DNA of 64,000 nt from Vibrio splendidus (GTDB taxonomy: Bacteria; Pseudomonadota; Gammaproteobacteria; Enterobacterales; Vibrionaceae). Positions 35,479 through 43,836 of this stretch are shown here, piece by piece. The notes under the pieces were generated by a model. The model was not told the origin of the DNA. It was given only the letters and a program-made list of their open reading frames with translations, and ran no database searches. Location: contig NZ_AP025508.1 of assembly GCF_024347615.1 (NCBI RefSeq), forward strand, positions 1,488,001 to 1,552,000, given 5' to 3'. Position 1 is the first letter of the stretch. Every line of letters begins with the position of its first letter. Made by a program: the position numbers and the translations under genes.

Positions 35479-35723
35479 TTGTTTAATTTGTGACAAAGAG
35501 TTCGATCACTGCATGGCGTGTGAGAGGAAGCAAGAGTATCATAAATTGAAAATAAAATGGGTTCTTGATTAGAACGGTGTAATACAAGTGGTTTAGTTTA
35601 CAGCTATGCAAGCGATTGCTAAAGCAACTAAATACAGCTCAACACAATAAAAAGCTAAGCCAATTAGGCCTGAATAGTCAAACCATGAACCCACATGGAA
35701 CCAGAACAATAAAGAGGCATGCA

Positions 35724-37241
35724 ATGACGGTTATTCGTAAGCAAGATGTGATCAGCAGTGTCGCTGACGCACTTCAGTACATTTCTTATTATCACCCTTT
35801 AGACTTTGTCCAAGCCCTAGAAAAAGCGTATGAGAAAGAAGAGAGCCAAGCAGCAAAAGATGCTATCGCTCAGATTCTGATTAACTCGCGCATGTCTGCG
35901 GAAGGCCATCGTCCAATTTGTCAGGATACGGGTATTGTTACTTGTTTCGTGAACATCGGTATGGATGTTAGGTGGGAAACGGATCAAACAGTACAACAGA
36001 TGGTTGATGAAGGCGTTCGTCAAGCTTACAACAATCCAGATAACCCATTGCGTGCATCTGTCCTAATGGACCCTGCAGGTAAGCGTATTAATACAAAAGA
36101 CAACACACCAGCGGTTGTTCACATTAATATGGTTCCAGGCAACAAAGTTGAAATTCAAATCGCGGCAAAAGGCGGCGGTTCTGAGAACAAAACCAAGATG
36201 GTAATGCTTAACCCTTCTGATGATATTGCAGAGTGGGTAGAGAAGACGCTACCAACAATGGGCGCGGGCTGGTGTCCACCGGGCATGCTTGGTATAGGCA
36301 TCGGCGGTACGGCTGAGAAAGCAGCAGTACTAGCGAAAGAATCTCTGATGGAACACATCGATATTCAAGACCTTATCGACAAAGGTCCAGAGAACGCAGA
36401 AGAAGAGCTTCGTTTAGATATCTTCAACCGCGTAAACAAGCTTGGTATTGGTGCTCAAGGTCTTGGCGGTCTAACGACTGTGGTTGACGTTAAAATCAAA
36501 ACAGCGCCAACGCACGCAGCCTCTAAGCCTGTTTGCTTGATCCCGAACTGTGCAGCAACACGTCACGTACATTTCACATTAGACGGCAGCGGCCCTGCAG
36601 AGCTAACACCACCTAAGTTAGAAGAGTGGCCAGATATTACTTGGGAAGCAGGCGCGAATACACGCCGTGTTAACCTTGATGAAATTACCAAAGAAGACGT
36701 TCAAGAGTGGAAGACCGGCGAAACGGTTCTTCTATCAGGTAAGATCTTAACCGGTCGTGATGCAGCGCATAAGCGTATTCAAGGCATGCTTGAAAGTGGT
36801 GAAGGTTTACCAGAAGGCGTCGACCTGAAAGGTAAGTTTATTTACTATGTTGGCCCTGTTGATGCGGTACGCGATGAAGCGGTTGGTCCTGCTGGCCCGA
36901 CAACGTCTACTCGTATGGATAAGTTCACCGACATGATGCTAGAAGAAACCGGCATTATGGGCATGATTGGTAAAGCAGAGCGTGGCCCTGCAACGGTTGA
37001 GTCAATCAAACAACATAAATCGGTTTACCTAATGGCGGTTGGCGGTGCAGCTTATTTAGTCGCGAAAGCAATTAAAAAAGCACGCGTGGTTGCGTTTGAA
37101 GATCTCGGTATGGAAGCGATTTACGAGTTTGAAGTTGAAGACATGCCGGTAACGGTTGCGGTTGACTCTAACGGCGTGAACGCGCACCAGATCGGCCCTG
37201 ATACGTGGAAAGTGAAAATTGCTGAAGCTGAAAAAGCATAA
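35724..37241 (+). CDS. fumA: class I fumarate hydratase
   Basis: Iron-sulfur fumarase interconverting fumarate and malate. Cluster cysteines are visible in PICQDTGI and IPNCAATRHVHF, with the third further on; the C-terminal domain has PAGPTTSTRMDKF and KAERGPATV. 505 aa, normal, not the class II type. I choose ATG 35724 because AGAGG lies 6-7 nt before it; an open frame extends upstream to 35616 without a ribosome site. Paralogue number (FumA or FumB) is not decidable. Confidence 0.94.
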   Translation: MTVIRKQDVISSVADALQYISYYHPLDFVQALEKAYEKEESQAAKDAIAQILINSRMSAEGHRPICQDTGIVTCFVNIGMDVRWETDQTVQQMVDEGVRQAYNNPDNPLRASVLMDPAGKRINTKDNTPAVVHINMVPGNKVEIQIAAKGGGSENKTKMVMLNPSDDIAEWVEKTLPTMGAGWCPPGMLGIGIGGTAEKAAVLAKESLMEHIDIQDLIDKGPENAEEELRLDIFNRVNKLGIGAQGLGGLTTVVDVKIKTAPTHAASKPVCLIPNCAATRHVHFTLDGSGPAELTPPKLEEWPDITWEAGANTRRVNLDEITKEDVQEWKTGETVLLSGKILTGRDAAHKRIQGMLESGEGLPEGVDLKGKFIYYVGPVDAVRDEAVGPAGPTTSTRMDKFTDMMLEETGIMGMIGKAERGPATVESIKQHKSVYLMAVGGAAYLVAKAIKKARVVAFEDLGMEAIYEFEVEDMPVTVAVDSNGVNAHQIGPDTWKVKIAEAEKA

Positions 37242-37404
37242 TTTACCGAAGTCAAAAGTCGTAACAGGCGCTAGCTTCAGCGTTTGAATTGCAATTCTTG
37301 ACAGAAAGTTGAAGACAAAAGTGCAGCATTATTTGCACTTTTGTCTTATTATCAATGATATAGTGATGAACACATAGTTTGATATAAGAATATAGGAGAG
37401 AGGA

Positions 37405-37590
37405 ATGCCTCGTTTTATTCAGATCCTACAGATTATCTTGGCAGTGGTGATTGGTGCTTTTGTTGGTTACGACCTGATCTTGAAAGGGATCAGCATCTTT
37501 GATAATAAATACGTGACAATTACTTGTGCGCTTTGGCTAATTGCAGAGATTGCACTGTTTGTTATCTACAAGTTGATTGAAGACGATTAA
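37405..37590 (+). CDS. small membrane protein, 61 aa
   Basis: Two transmembrane helices (about 5-25 and 39-56) separated by FDNKYVT. GGAGAGAGGA sits before the ATG, the best ribosome site in this region, and a strong terminator follows. No known family. Probably an independent gene; conserved position between fumarase and ycjX. Confidence 0.75.
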   Translation: MPRFIQILQIILAVVIGAFVGYDLILKGISIFDNKYVTITCALWLIAEIALFVIYKLIEDD

Positions 37591-37615
37591 ACGTCGGATA
37601 TCGCAGAAAAATTCT

Positions 37616-37650
37616 AAAGCCCCTGATTATGAATGTAGTCAGGGGCTTTT
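37616..37650 (+). terminator. terminator of the small membrane gene
   Basis: AAAGCCCCTGA (37616-37626), loop of 12, TCAGGGGCTTTT (37639-37650). Confidence 0.9.
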
Positions 37651-37811
37651 ATTCATCTAGCATTAAGAATGTGTATTGCATACTTATCACCATAAGCAAA
37701 AACATCAGTATTTAAGATATTCCGATTGGAATAAATAAGTAGGCTATTTTTCCAAATGATTGCGCTCTTGGTGAGTCAGCAATCCAGCCTAACTATCACG
37801 GAGTCGTTCAA

Positions 37812-39185
37812 ATGAAACACCTAACTCAAGAAATGAGTGACTTTATAAGCAGAGGAACGGATTCTCACATTCGAGTAGCGGTTACGGGGCTTTCTCGTGC
37901 GGGTAAGACAGCATTCATTACTTCGCTGGTTAATCAGCTTCTTCATACGTCTACCCACAAAAATCTGCCTCTACTTGCATCGGCGAGAGACGGCAGAATT
38001 ATTGGCGCTAAACGCATCCCGCAGCACAACATGATGATTCCACGCTTCTCTTATGATGAAGCGATGGAATCTTTGAATGCGCAGCCACCAGAATGGCCGG
38101 TGCCAACGCGTGATGTCAGTGAGATTCGTCTAGCAATCAAATATAAGTCGGCTAAAGGCGCAAAGAAGCTGCTGAGCAAAAACAGCACCCTTTATCTCGA
38201 TATTGTTGATTATCCGGGAGAGTGGCTACTTGATTTACCTTTGCTGGATATGGATTTTGATACTTGGAGTCAGTCTCAATTCTCAGCACTAAAAGGCGAT
38301 AGAGAAACCTACTCGCAACAGTGGAACGCCATGCGTGGTGACGTTGACTTGTTAGCCGAAGCAGACGAAAAGAAACTGGTCGCCATTGCCGACAGTTATA
38401 CTCAGTATCTTCATACTTGTAAGGACAACGGGTTGCACTGGGTGCAGCCGGGTCGATTCGTATTGCCGGGTGAGCTTGAAGGTGCGCCTGTGCTGCAATT
38501 TTTCCCGTGCACCGCACCTGAGGGCAAGTTCTCTAAAACAAGTAACTATGCGGTTTTAAAAGCGCGTTATGAAGAGTATCAACAAAAGGTCGTAAAGGCG
38601 TTTTATAAGAATCACTTCGCGACGTTCGACAGACAAATCGTGCTGGTGGATTGCTTACAGCCGCTCAATGCGGGCTATGACTCTTTCATGGATATGCGTG
38701 GCGCATTAGAGCAGCTACTAAAAAGCTTTAAGTACGGTCGAAGCAATATCTTAAGACGCTTATTCGCGCCGAAGATCGACAAGATCTTATTTGCAGCCAC
38801 CAAGGCTGACCACGTGACACCGGATCAACATCCGAACTTGGTATCGCTGTTACAACAGATGGTACATCCGGCTTGGCAACAGGCGGCGTTTGAACATATC
38901 GACATGAGTTGCATGAGCATCGCGTCTATTCAAGCGACCAGCGCGGGTTATATCTCGTCAGGCTCAGACAATGTTCCGGCGTTGCAAGGTGTGACTTTAG
39001 ATAACGAACCTCAAACCATGTATCCGGGAGAGGTGCCGCGTAAGTTGCCCAATAAACAGTATTGGGAAACCAACCAGTTTGATTTCACAAGCTTTAGGCC
39101 GATGGAGCAGCACTCTGACGAGCCTTGCCAACATCTAAGAGTCGACAAGGTTTTAGAGTATCTCATTGGCGACAAGTTGAAGTAA
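37812..39185 (+). CDS. ycjX: YcjX-type P-loop stress protein
   Basis: Nucleotide-binding P-loop GLSRAGKT at residues 26-33 (Walker A), a DxxG-like [14 protein letters not shown] and TKAD (NKxD-like) motif at ATKADHV. Belongs to the DUF463/YcjX family, which in E. coli lies next to the phage-shock (psp) genes and is induced with them. The protein is thought to be a GTPase-like factor; its role is unsettled. CGGAG lies 9 nt before the ATG. First gene of ycjX-ycjF-tyrR, the same order as in E. coli. Confidence 0.93.
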   Translation: MKHLTQEMSDFISRGTDSHIRVAVTGLSRAGKTAFITSLVNQLLHTSTHKNLPLLASARDGRIIGAKRIPQHNMMIPRFSYDEAMESLNAQPPEWPVPTRDVSEIRLAIKYKSAKGAKKLLSKNSTLYLDIVDYPGEWLLDLPLLDMDFDTWSQSQFSALKGDRETYSQQWNAMRGDVDLLAEADEKKLVAIADSYTQYLHTCKDNGLHWVQPGRFVLPGELEGAPVLQFFPCTAPEGKFSKTSNYAVLKARYEEYQQKVVKAFYKNHFATFDRQIVLVDCLQPLNAGYDSFMDMRGALEQLLKSFKYGRSNILRRLFAPKIDKILFAATKADHVTPDQHPNLVSLLQQMVHPAWQQAAFEHIDMSCMSIASIQATSAGYISSGSDNVPALQGVTLDNEPQTMYPGEVPRKLPNKQYWETNQFDFTSFRPMEQHSDEPCQHLRVDKVLEYLIGDKLK

Positions 39186-39199
39186 TTGAGGCAATCAAA

Positions 39200-40228
39200 A
39201 TGAGTGAATTAAAAACAAAACAGGTCTTTGATGAGCCTGATAAGAATGAAGTTACCCCGGATTTAGGCGCTCAACAACTGTTCACAGAGCAAGAGAAATT
39301 TGTTCCTGTCGCACCGCAAGTGGAAGCCGATCTTGATGGTGAAGCTGAGCAGCAATTGGAGCAAGTGATTCGACCGAGCAAAAAGAAGAAGTGGTTTGGA
39401 ACGGGCTTACTTGTCGCTTTCTCCGGTTTAGTCGGATGGCAAGCTATTGACTCTGTCATTACCGCGATTCAAACAGCAGACTGGCTTGCGTTAGGTTGGG
39501 CTGGCTTTATCGCTGCCATTGCTTCATTAGGTTTAGGCGCAATAGGCAAAGAGTTGTGGAAGCTGCGTTCGCTGAAAGATCATTTCAGCGTTCAAGAGCA
39601 GAGTGAAGAGCTGTTACAGAGCCAAAGCGTTGGTAAAGGCAAAGCGTTCTGTGAACACATTGCGAAGCAGGGCGGTATTGTCGCTGAATCACCCGCTTAT
39701 GATAAATGGCGAAACAGCATTAACCCTGCACACAGCGATGCTGAAGTGTTGGATATGTATGATGCACTCGTTGTTGCCCAACAAGATAAAGTGGCGACTC
39801 AAATTGTCACTAAGTTCTCGACCGAATCTGCCGCTTTGGTAGCGGTGAGCCCATTGGCGGCTGCGGATATGTTGCTGGTAGCGTGGCGTAATTTCACCAT
39901 GATAGACAAGCTTGCTGATGTGTATGGCATTGAGCTTGGCTACTGGTCTCGTATTAAGCTATTTAAACTGGTGTTAATCAACATGGCAGCTGCGGGTGCC
40001 AGTGAACTCGCGATTGATGCAAGTATGGACCTCGTCTCGATGGATCTAGCAGGCAAGGTTTCAGCTCGAGCAGGGCAGGGGCTCGGTGTCGGTATTCTCA
40101 CTGCGAGACTGGGTTTAAAAGCCATGACATTGCTGCGTCCTATGCCTTGGCATAATGAGCGAAAAGTAAAAATATCAGATCTTCGCAAAGCCGTCCTTTC
40201 TGAAATAAAGCGCATTACGCTTAAATAG
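39200..40228 (+). CDS. ycjF: YcjF inner-membrane protein
   Basis: TIGR01620/DUF697 family. Acidic soluble N-terminus (1-65), two membrane helices (about 75-120, [19 protein letters not shown] and [19 protein letters not shown]), and a C-terminal domain of small-residue helices (about 205-300). 342 aa. ATG 39200 follows GAGG by 8 nt and starts 14 bp after ycjX, so they are co-transcribed. Function unknown; stress-linked by synteny. Its last codons lie inside a 40-bp tandem repeat. Confidence 0.92.
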   Translation: MSELKTKQVFDEPDKNEVTPDLGAQQLFTEQEKFVPVAPQVEADLDGEAEQQLEQVIRPSKKKKWFGTGLLVAFSGLVGWQAIDSVITAIQTADWLALGWAGFIAAIASLGLGAIGKELWKLRSLKDHFSVQEQSEELLQSQSVGKGKAFCEHIAKQGGIVAESPAYDKWRNSINPAHSDAEVLDMYDALVVAQQDKVATQIVTKFSTESAALVAVSPLAAADMLLVAWRNFTMIDKLADVYGIELGYWSRIKLFKLVLINMAAAGASELAIDASMDLVSMDLAGKVSARAGQGLGVGILTARLGLKAMTLLRPMPWHNERKVKISDLRKAVLSEIKRITLK

Positions 40229-40303
40229 AGTGAGTTGCTTATCAATAAAGCGAATTACGCTTAAACAAAGCGAGCTACTTATCAACAAAGCGAGCTACTA
40301 ACC
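40204..40303. repeat. 40-bp tandem duplication at the end of ycjF
   Basis: Copy 1 (40204-40243) contains the last eight codons and stop of ycjF; copy 2 (40244-40283) differs at a few bases; a partial third of about 20 bp follows. The core is AAAGCG-N-ATTACGCTTAAA. A copy of a gene end, like that seen at 24625. Confidence 0.85.
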
Positions 40304-40337
40304 AACAAAGTGTATGACATTGAGTCGTTTGCGAGTG

Positions 40338-40361
40338 AAGAGTAAACATATGTTTACTCTT
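40338..40361. promoter_or_regulatory. TyrR-type palindrome before tyrR
   Basis: A perfect 24-bp palindrome whose core is GTAAACATATGTTTAC; the GTAAA-N6-TTTAC half-site spacing is that of a TyrR box. It is 72 bp before the tyrR start, suggesting autoregulation. It could also act as a terminator for ycjF, because TCTTC follows. Confidence 0.65.
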
Positions 40362-40432
40362 CTTCTTGACTGGACTCAGAGCTTAATCCACACTACTGTC
40401 AACTTATCCTGACACCTATAATAGGACTATTT

Positions 40433-41977
40433 GTGCGTCTTGAAGTATTGTGTGAAGACAGACTCGGCTTAACGCGTGAGTTGCTCGATATCTTGGCCTC
40501 AAAAAGCATTGATTTAAGAGGAATCGAAATTGATGTTAAAGGCATTATTTACTTAAACTGTCCTGATATCAATTTTGATGCTTTTAGTGAACTTATGGCT
40601 GAAATTCGCCGAATTTCAGGTGTGAAGGATGTACGTAAAATCCAATTTATGCCGAGCGAAAGGCATAATACCGAGCTGATTGCTCTTCTGGCTAACCTGC
40701 CAGATCCCGTGATTGCGATTGATCTTAAAGGCTCCGTCGACATGGCGAACCACGCTGCATTGAACCTATTCGGCAAGCAAGAAGACGAAGTCATCGGTGA
40801 GCCGTTAGCGACGTTTGTGCCTAGCTTTAACTTTGCTCGTTGGATCGAAGGCGATGTAACGCGCCATCGTGAAGTCGTGGTGTTAGAAGGTTTGGACTTC
40901 TCTATCGAGATACTACCGATTTATCTTGGCGGCGACGTTAACGAAGCGGTACTGGCGAGCGCAGTAATGACGATTCGTTCTTGTAATCAAGAGATGAACT
41001 CGCCAGATTCAATCCCTGAACAGAACAACCTAGGTTTTGAACACTTTGTTGGTGTCTCTAATCGCCATAAAGCCTTGATCAGCCAAGCTAAGAAATTGGC
41101 TATGCTGGATCAGCCTCTACTTATTGAAGGGGACACAGGTACGGGCAAAGAGATGTTGGCTAAAGCGTGTCATAACCGTTCGAACCGAGCGTCTTTCCCA
41201 TTCTTGATTCTAAGCTGTGCATCAATGCCTGATGACGTGGCTGAAACTGAGCTGTTTGGCCATGCTCCGGGTTCATTTAACCATGAACAAGGCCATAAAG
41301 GCATTTTCGAACAAGCGAATGGCGGTACCGTATTTTTAGATGAAATTGGCGAGATGAGCCCGCATCTACAAATCAAACTGCTGCGTTTCCTACAAGATGG
41401 TTCATTCCGTCGTGTTGGTGAAGAAGAAGAGATGCACGCGGATGTTCGTATTATCGCATCTACGCGCCATCGTCTTTCTGAATTAGCCGACTCAGGTTCG
41501 TTCCGTGAAGATCTGTTCTACCGCTTGAACGTGCTGACTTTATCGATTCCTGCTTTGCGTGAACGTTCAAACGATGTTGCACCATTACTGGAGCTATTCG
41601 TTGCAAAGTACGCACAGCAATTAGGCATGTTGAAACCAAAGCTGACTCAAGAACTAATCGACCAATTAGGTAACTACCAATGGCCGGGCAACATTCGTCA
41701 GTTAGACAATATGGTTCTACGTGCTCTAACAGAGTTGGATTCAGATACTTTAACGGTTGAGCAATTCCACCTGCCACAGCTTGAAACCATGACTGCTGGA
41801 ATGGCGAACTTGAGCTTAGACGGCTCGCTTGACGAGATCATGAAAGACTATGAATCTCAGATTCTAGAGAAGCTCTACCAGTCTTTCCCATCAAGCCGTA
41901 AGCTTGCAAAACGTTTGAATGTATCTCACACCTCAATTGCGAATAAGCTTCGTGATTACGGTATTAGAAAGAACTGA
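40433..41977 (+). CDS. tyrR: TyrR, aromatic amino acid regulator
   Basis: ACT domain (1-75), PAS domain (about 78-190), central AAA+ ATPase-like domain (about 205-430) with EGDTGTGKEM (Walker A) and GGTVFLDEIGE (Walker B), and a C-terminal HTH (SRKLAKRLNVSHTSIANKLRDY). The GAFTGA loop needed for sigma-54 contact is absent, as in E. coli TyrR. Starts with GTG at 40433, with AGGA 8 nt upstream. Represses or activates aromatic transport and synthesis genes in response to Tyr, Phe or Trp. Follows ycjF. Confidence 0.95.
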   Translation: MRLEVLCEDRLGLTRELLDILASKSIDLRGIEIDVKGIIYLNCPDINFDAFSELMAEIRRISGVKDVRKIQFMPSERHNTELIALLANLPDPVIAIDLKGSVDMANHAALNLFGKQEDEVIGEPLATFVPSFNFARWIEGDVTRHREVVVLEGLDFSIEILPIYLGGDVNEAVLASAVMTIRSCNQEMNSPDSIPEQNNLGFEHFVGVSNRHKALISQAKKLAMLDQPLLIEGDTGTGKEMLAKACHNRSNRASFPFLILSCASMPDDVAETELFGHAPGSFNHEQGHKGIFEQANGGTVFLDEIGEMSPHLQIKLLRFLQDGSFRRVGEEEEMHADVRIIASTRHRLSELADSGSFREDLFYRLNVLTLSIPALRERSNDVAPLLELFVAKYAQQLGMLKPKLTQELIDQLGNYQWPGNIRQLDNMVLRALTELDSDTLTVEQFHLPQLETMTAGMANLSLDGSLDEIMKDYESQILEKLYQSFPSSRKLAKRLNVSHTSIANKLRDYGIRKN

Positions 41978-41995
41978 TCGAATAAGAACAAGATT

Positions 41996-42583
41996 ATGGA
42001 AGATTTGAGTACACCGGAGCGCATTTATAAGCGTGACGGTAACCTGATTCTGAGAACGGCTGAAATCGACGACGCAGCGATGATCAGTGAGTACTTTCAG
42101 GCTAACAGAGAGTACCTGAAACCTTGGGAACCGATTCGCGAAGACGCGTTCTTTGATAGAGCGAGTTGGGCGCAGCGACTGATCAAGTTAAACGAGCTTC
42201 ATAAAATGGGACTAGGCTATTACTGTTTACTGATTAATGCTGACTCTAATGAAATGTTAGGCACCATATCGTTCAGTAATTTGTCTCGTTTCCCGTTCTA
42301 CGCCTGTAATGTCGGTTACTCATTGGCGCAAAGTACACAGGGCCACGGTTACATGCGCAGAGGCTTGAGCATGGCAAAAGACTACATGTTTGATGTGCAG
42401 AACATGCACCGCTTAATGGCGGGCTACATGCCTCACAATGAACGCAGTGCGGGTGTCTTGGAACATCTTGGCTTTGTTCGAGAAGGCTTTGCCAAAGATT
42501 ACTTACAGATTAACGGTAAATGGGAAGACCATATACTGACCGCGCTAGTTAACCCTAACTGGGAAGACAAACGCAATGTCTAG
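41996..42583 (+). CDS. rimJ: ribosomal protein S5 alanine N-acetyltransferase
   Basis: GNAT fold of 195 aa. The N-terminal REYLKPWEPIRED and C-terminal NMHRLMAGYMPHNERSAGVLEHLGFVREGFAKDYLQINGKWEDHILTAL blocks (split) parallel E. coli RimJ; the acetyl-CoA loop is QSTQGHGYMRRGL. Begins 18 bp after the tyrR stop. No strong ribosome site; it may be translated from the tyrR transcript. Confidence 0.9.
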   Translation: MEDLSTPERIYKRDGNLILRTAEIDDAAMISEYFQANREYLKPWEPIREDAFFDRASWAQRLIKLNELHKMGLGYYCLLINADSNEMLGTISFSNLSRFPFYACNVGYSLAQSTQGHGYMRRGLSMAKDYMFDVQNMHRLMAGYMPHNERSAGVLEHLGFVREGFAKDYLQINGKWEDHILTALVNPNWEDKRNV

Positions 42584-42722
42584 ACTAAATAGTATCTAGG
42601 CGTAAGAACAAGTCACGAATTTAAAGGCAGCGAATATCAAGCGATCTCTAATCGCCGCTGTATCAAAAGAACATATAGGCATGGTAGATCCATCAGCCTG
42701 AGAAGATATTTGAGGAATTTTG

Positions 42723-43196
42723 ATGTCATACACAACTTTGGACGAATACCAAAGAAAATGGATTTTCACTCACCAGTCAATGCCGCTGCCGGCAGAGGAT
42801 TTGGAAAAGATTAAACCAATGACACAGGCGAGAGCATCTCAGTTTTGGAAAGAGAACGTGAGCCCTCAAAGCCCTGATGCGGAAAGACTAAGTTCGCAAG
42901 ACTGGCCAAGCAAAGCATCGAACTGGAATGAAGAGATCAGCTGGATGGCAAATTGGGAAGCGGATGAGCCTGAAATGCCAGAAGAAATTCTAAACTTCAT
43001 TGATTGGCAAGATGACGTAACTGTTTATTTTTGTTACGAAAAATACAATGTTTTAGAAACCAAATGGTCAGTTTTCAAGAAACACTGGAAGAACTTTTTG
43101 TTCTACGATGATGGCCCGATTCTACTTGGTCGCCGCCGTTCAGAAGCACTTTGGTTTGCTACAAATGGTACCGTTAAAATTGGTAACCGTGCTTAA
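42723..43196 (+). CDS. DUF2947-type hypothetical protein, 157 aa
   Basis: Soluble, Trp-rich acidic protein without signal. I recognise the overall make-up of the Vibrio/Shewanella DUF2947 family (YQRKWIFTHQSMPLPAEDLEKI; SKASNWNEEISWMANWEADEPEM; KWSVFKKHWKNFLFYDDGPI, each split). ATG 42723 has GAGGAA 5-6 nt before it. Function unknown. Confidence 0.75.
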   Translation: MSYTTLDEYQRKWIFTHQSMPLPAEDLEKIKPMTQARASQFWKENVSPQSPDAERLSSQDWPSKASNWNEEISWMANWEADEPEMPEEILNFIDWQDDVTVYFCYEKYNVLETKWSVFKKHWKNFLFYDDGPILLGRRRSEALWFATNGTVKIGNRA

Positions 43197-43252
43197 GTTC
43201 GGTGTGATTTAATCGAGCGAGTATTGATGATCCGATCAACAGATAGACAGAC

Positions 43253-43281
43253 AAAAAGCGAGCATTGAGCTCGCTTTTTTT
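43253..43281 (+). terminator. terminator after the DUF2947 gene
   Basis: AAAAAGCGAGC (43253-43263), loop ATTGA, GCTCGCTTTTTTT (43269-43281). Confidence 0.92.
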
Positions 43282-43288
43282 ATGCCTA

Positions 43289-43306
43289 ATGATCTTCGAA
43301 GATCAT
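43289..43306. promoter_or_regulatory. 18-bp perfect palindrome
   Basis: ATGATCTTCGAAGATCAT reads the same on both strands with no spacer. It is 159 bp before the small gene at 43465 and past a terminator, so it may be an operator; no factor recognised. Confidence 0.35.
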
Positions 43307-43464
43307 CGGAAAGAAATGATTATTTTACCTCAGTTGAGGATGACTATTTTTACTGACATAGAGCAGTTAATTTTCGAAATTGAGATCGCTATCTCATTGG
43401 GCTAGTTGAAGTTTTATGGGGTTGAGCTATCTTTATATTACTGCCTTAGTGGAGGTGAAGTATT

Positions 43465-43680
43465 ATGATTTGGGATACTCTCGAACGTGTAAATAAACTT
43501 CGCAAGGAAGCAATGGAAGATCCAGAGTTTTTGGATTCAGCAAAAATGCATGAGGAATGGCTTTTAAGCGAAACTCATAATCAATCGAACAAAGGAGCTA
43601 AAGAGAAGAAACCGAAAAAGTTATCTGATATTTATGAAAATACGGATTTTCCTATCAACCCAACAGGAACGAAACATTAA
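43465..43680 (+). CDS. hypothetical protein, 71 aa
   Basis: Small charged soluble protein with helical N-terminus (WDTLERVNKLRKEAMEDPEF) and basic KGAKEKKPKK stretch. GGAGGTGA lies 8-9 nt before the ATG, making it a convincing gene. A terminator follows at 43762. No known family. Confidence 0.7.
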   Translation: MIWDTLERVNKLRKEAMEDPEFLDSAKMHEEWLLSETHNQSNKGAKEKKPKKLSDIYENTDFPINPTGTKH

Positions 43681-43761
43681 CAATGATGAACTGCAATACG
43701 GCTAAGGCTCTTAACCAAGAAGCGATAAGTCGACTAAACATACCAGCCTTAAGCCACCAAT

Positions 43762-43798
43762 AAAAAAGCCACTTTCAACGAATCGAAAGTGGCTTTTT
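43762..43798. terminator. bidirectional terminator between 43465 gene and Hsp70 operon
   Basis: AAAAAAGCCACTTTC (43762-43776), loop AACGAATC, GAAAGTGGCTTTTT (43785-43798). Confidence 0.92.
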
Positions 43799-43836
43799 CT
43801 TTACTAGTTAGAGATCCAATCTAATGAGCCCTAAAA

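Noticed and set aside
40433..41977. Treating TyrR as a sigma-54 activator because of its AAA+ domain
   Set aside because: The GAFTGA loop is absent, which fits the sigma-70-type TyrR.
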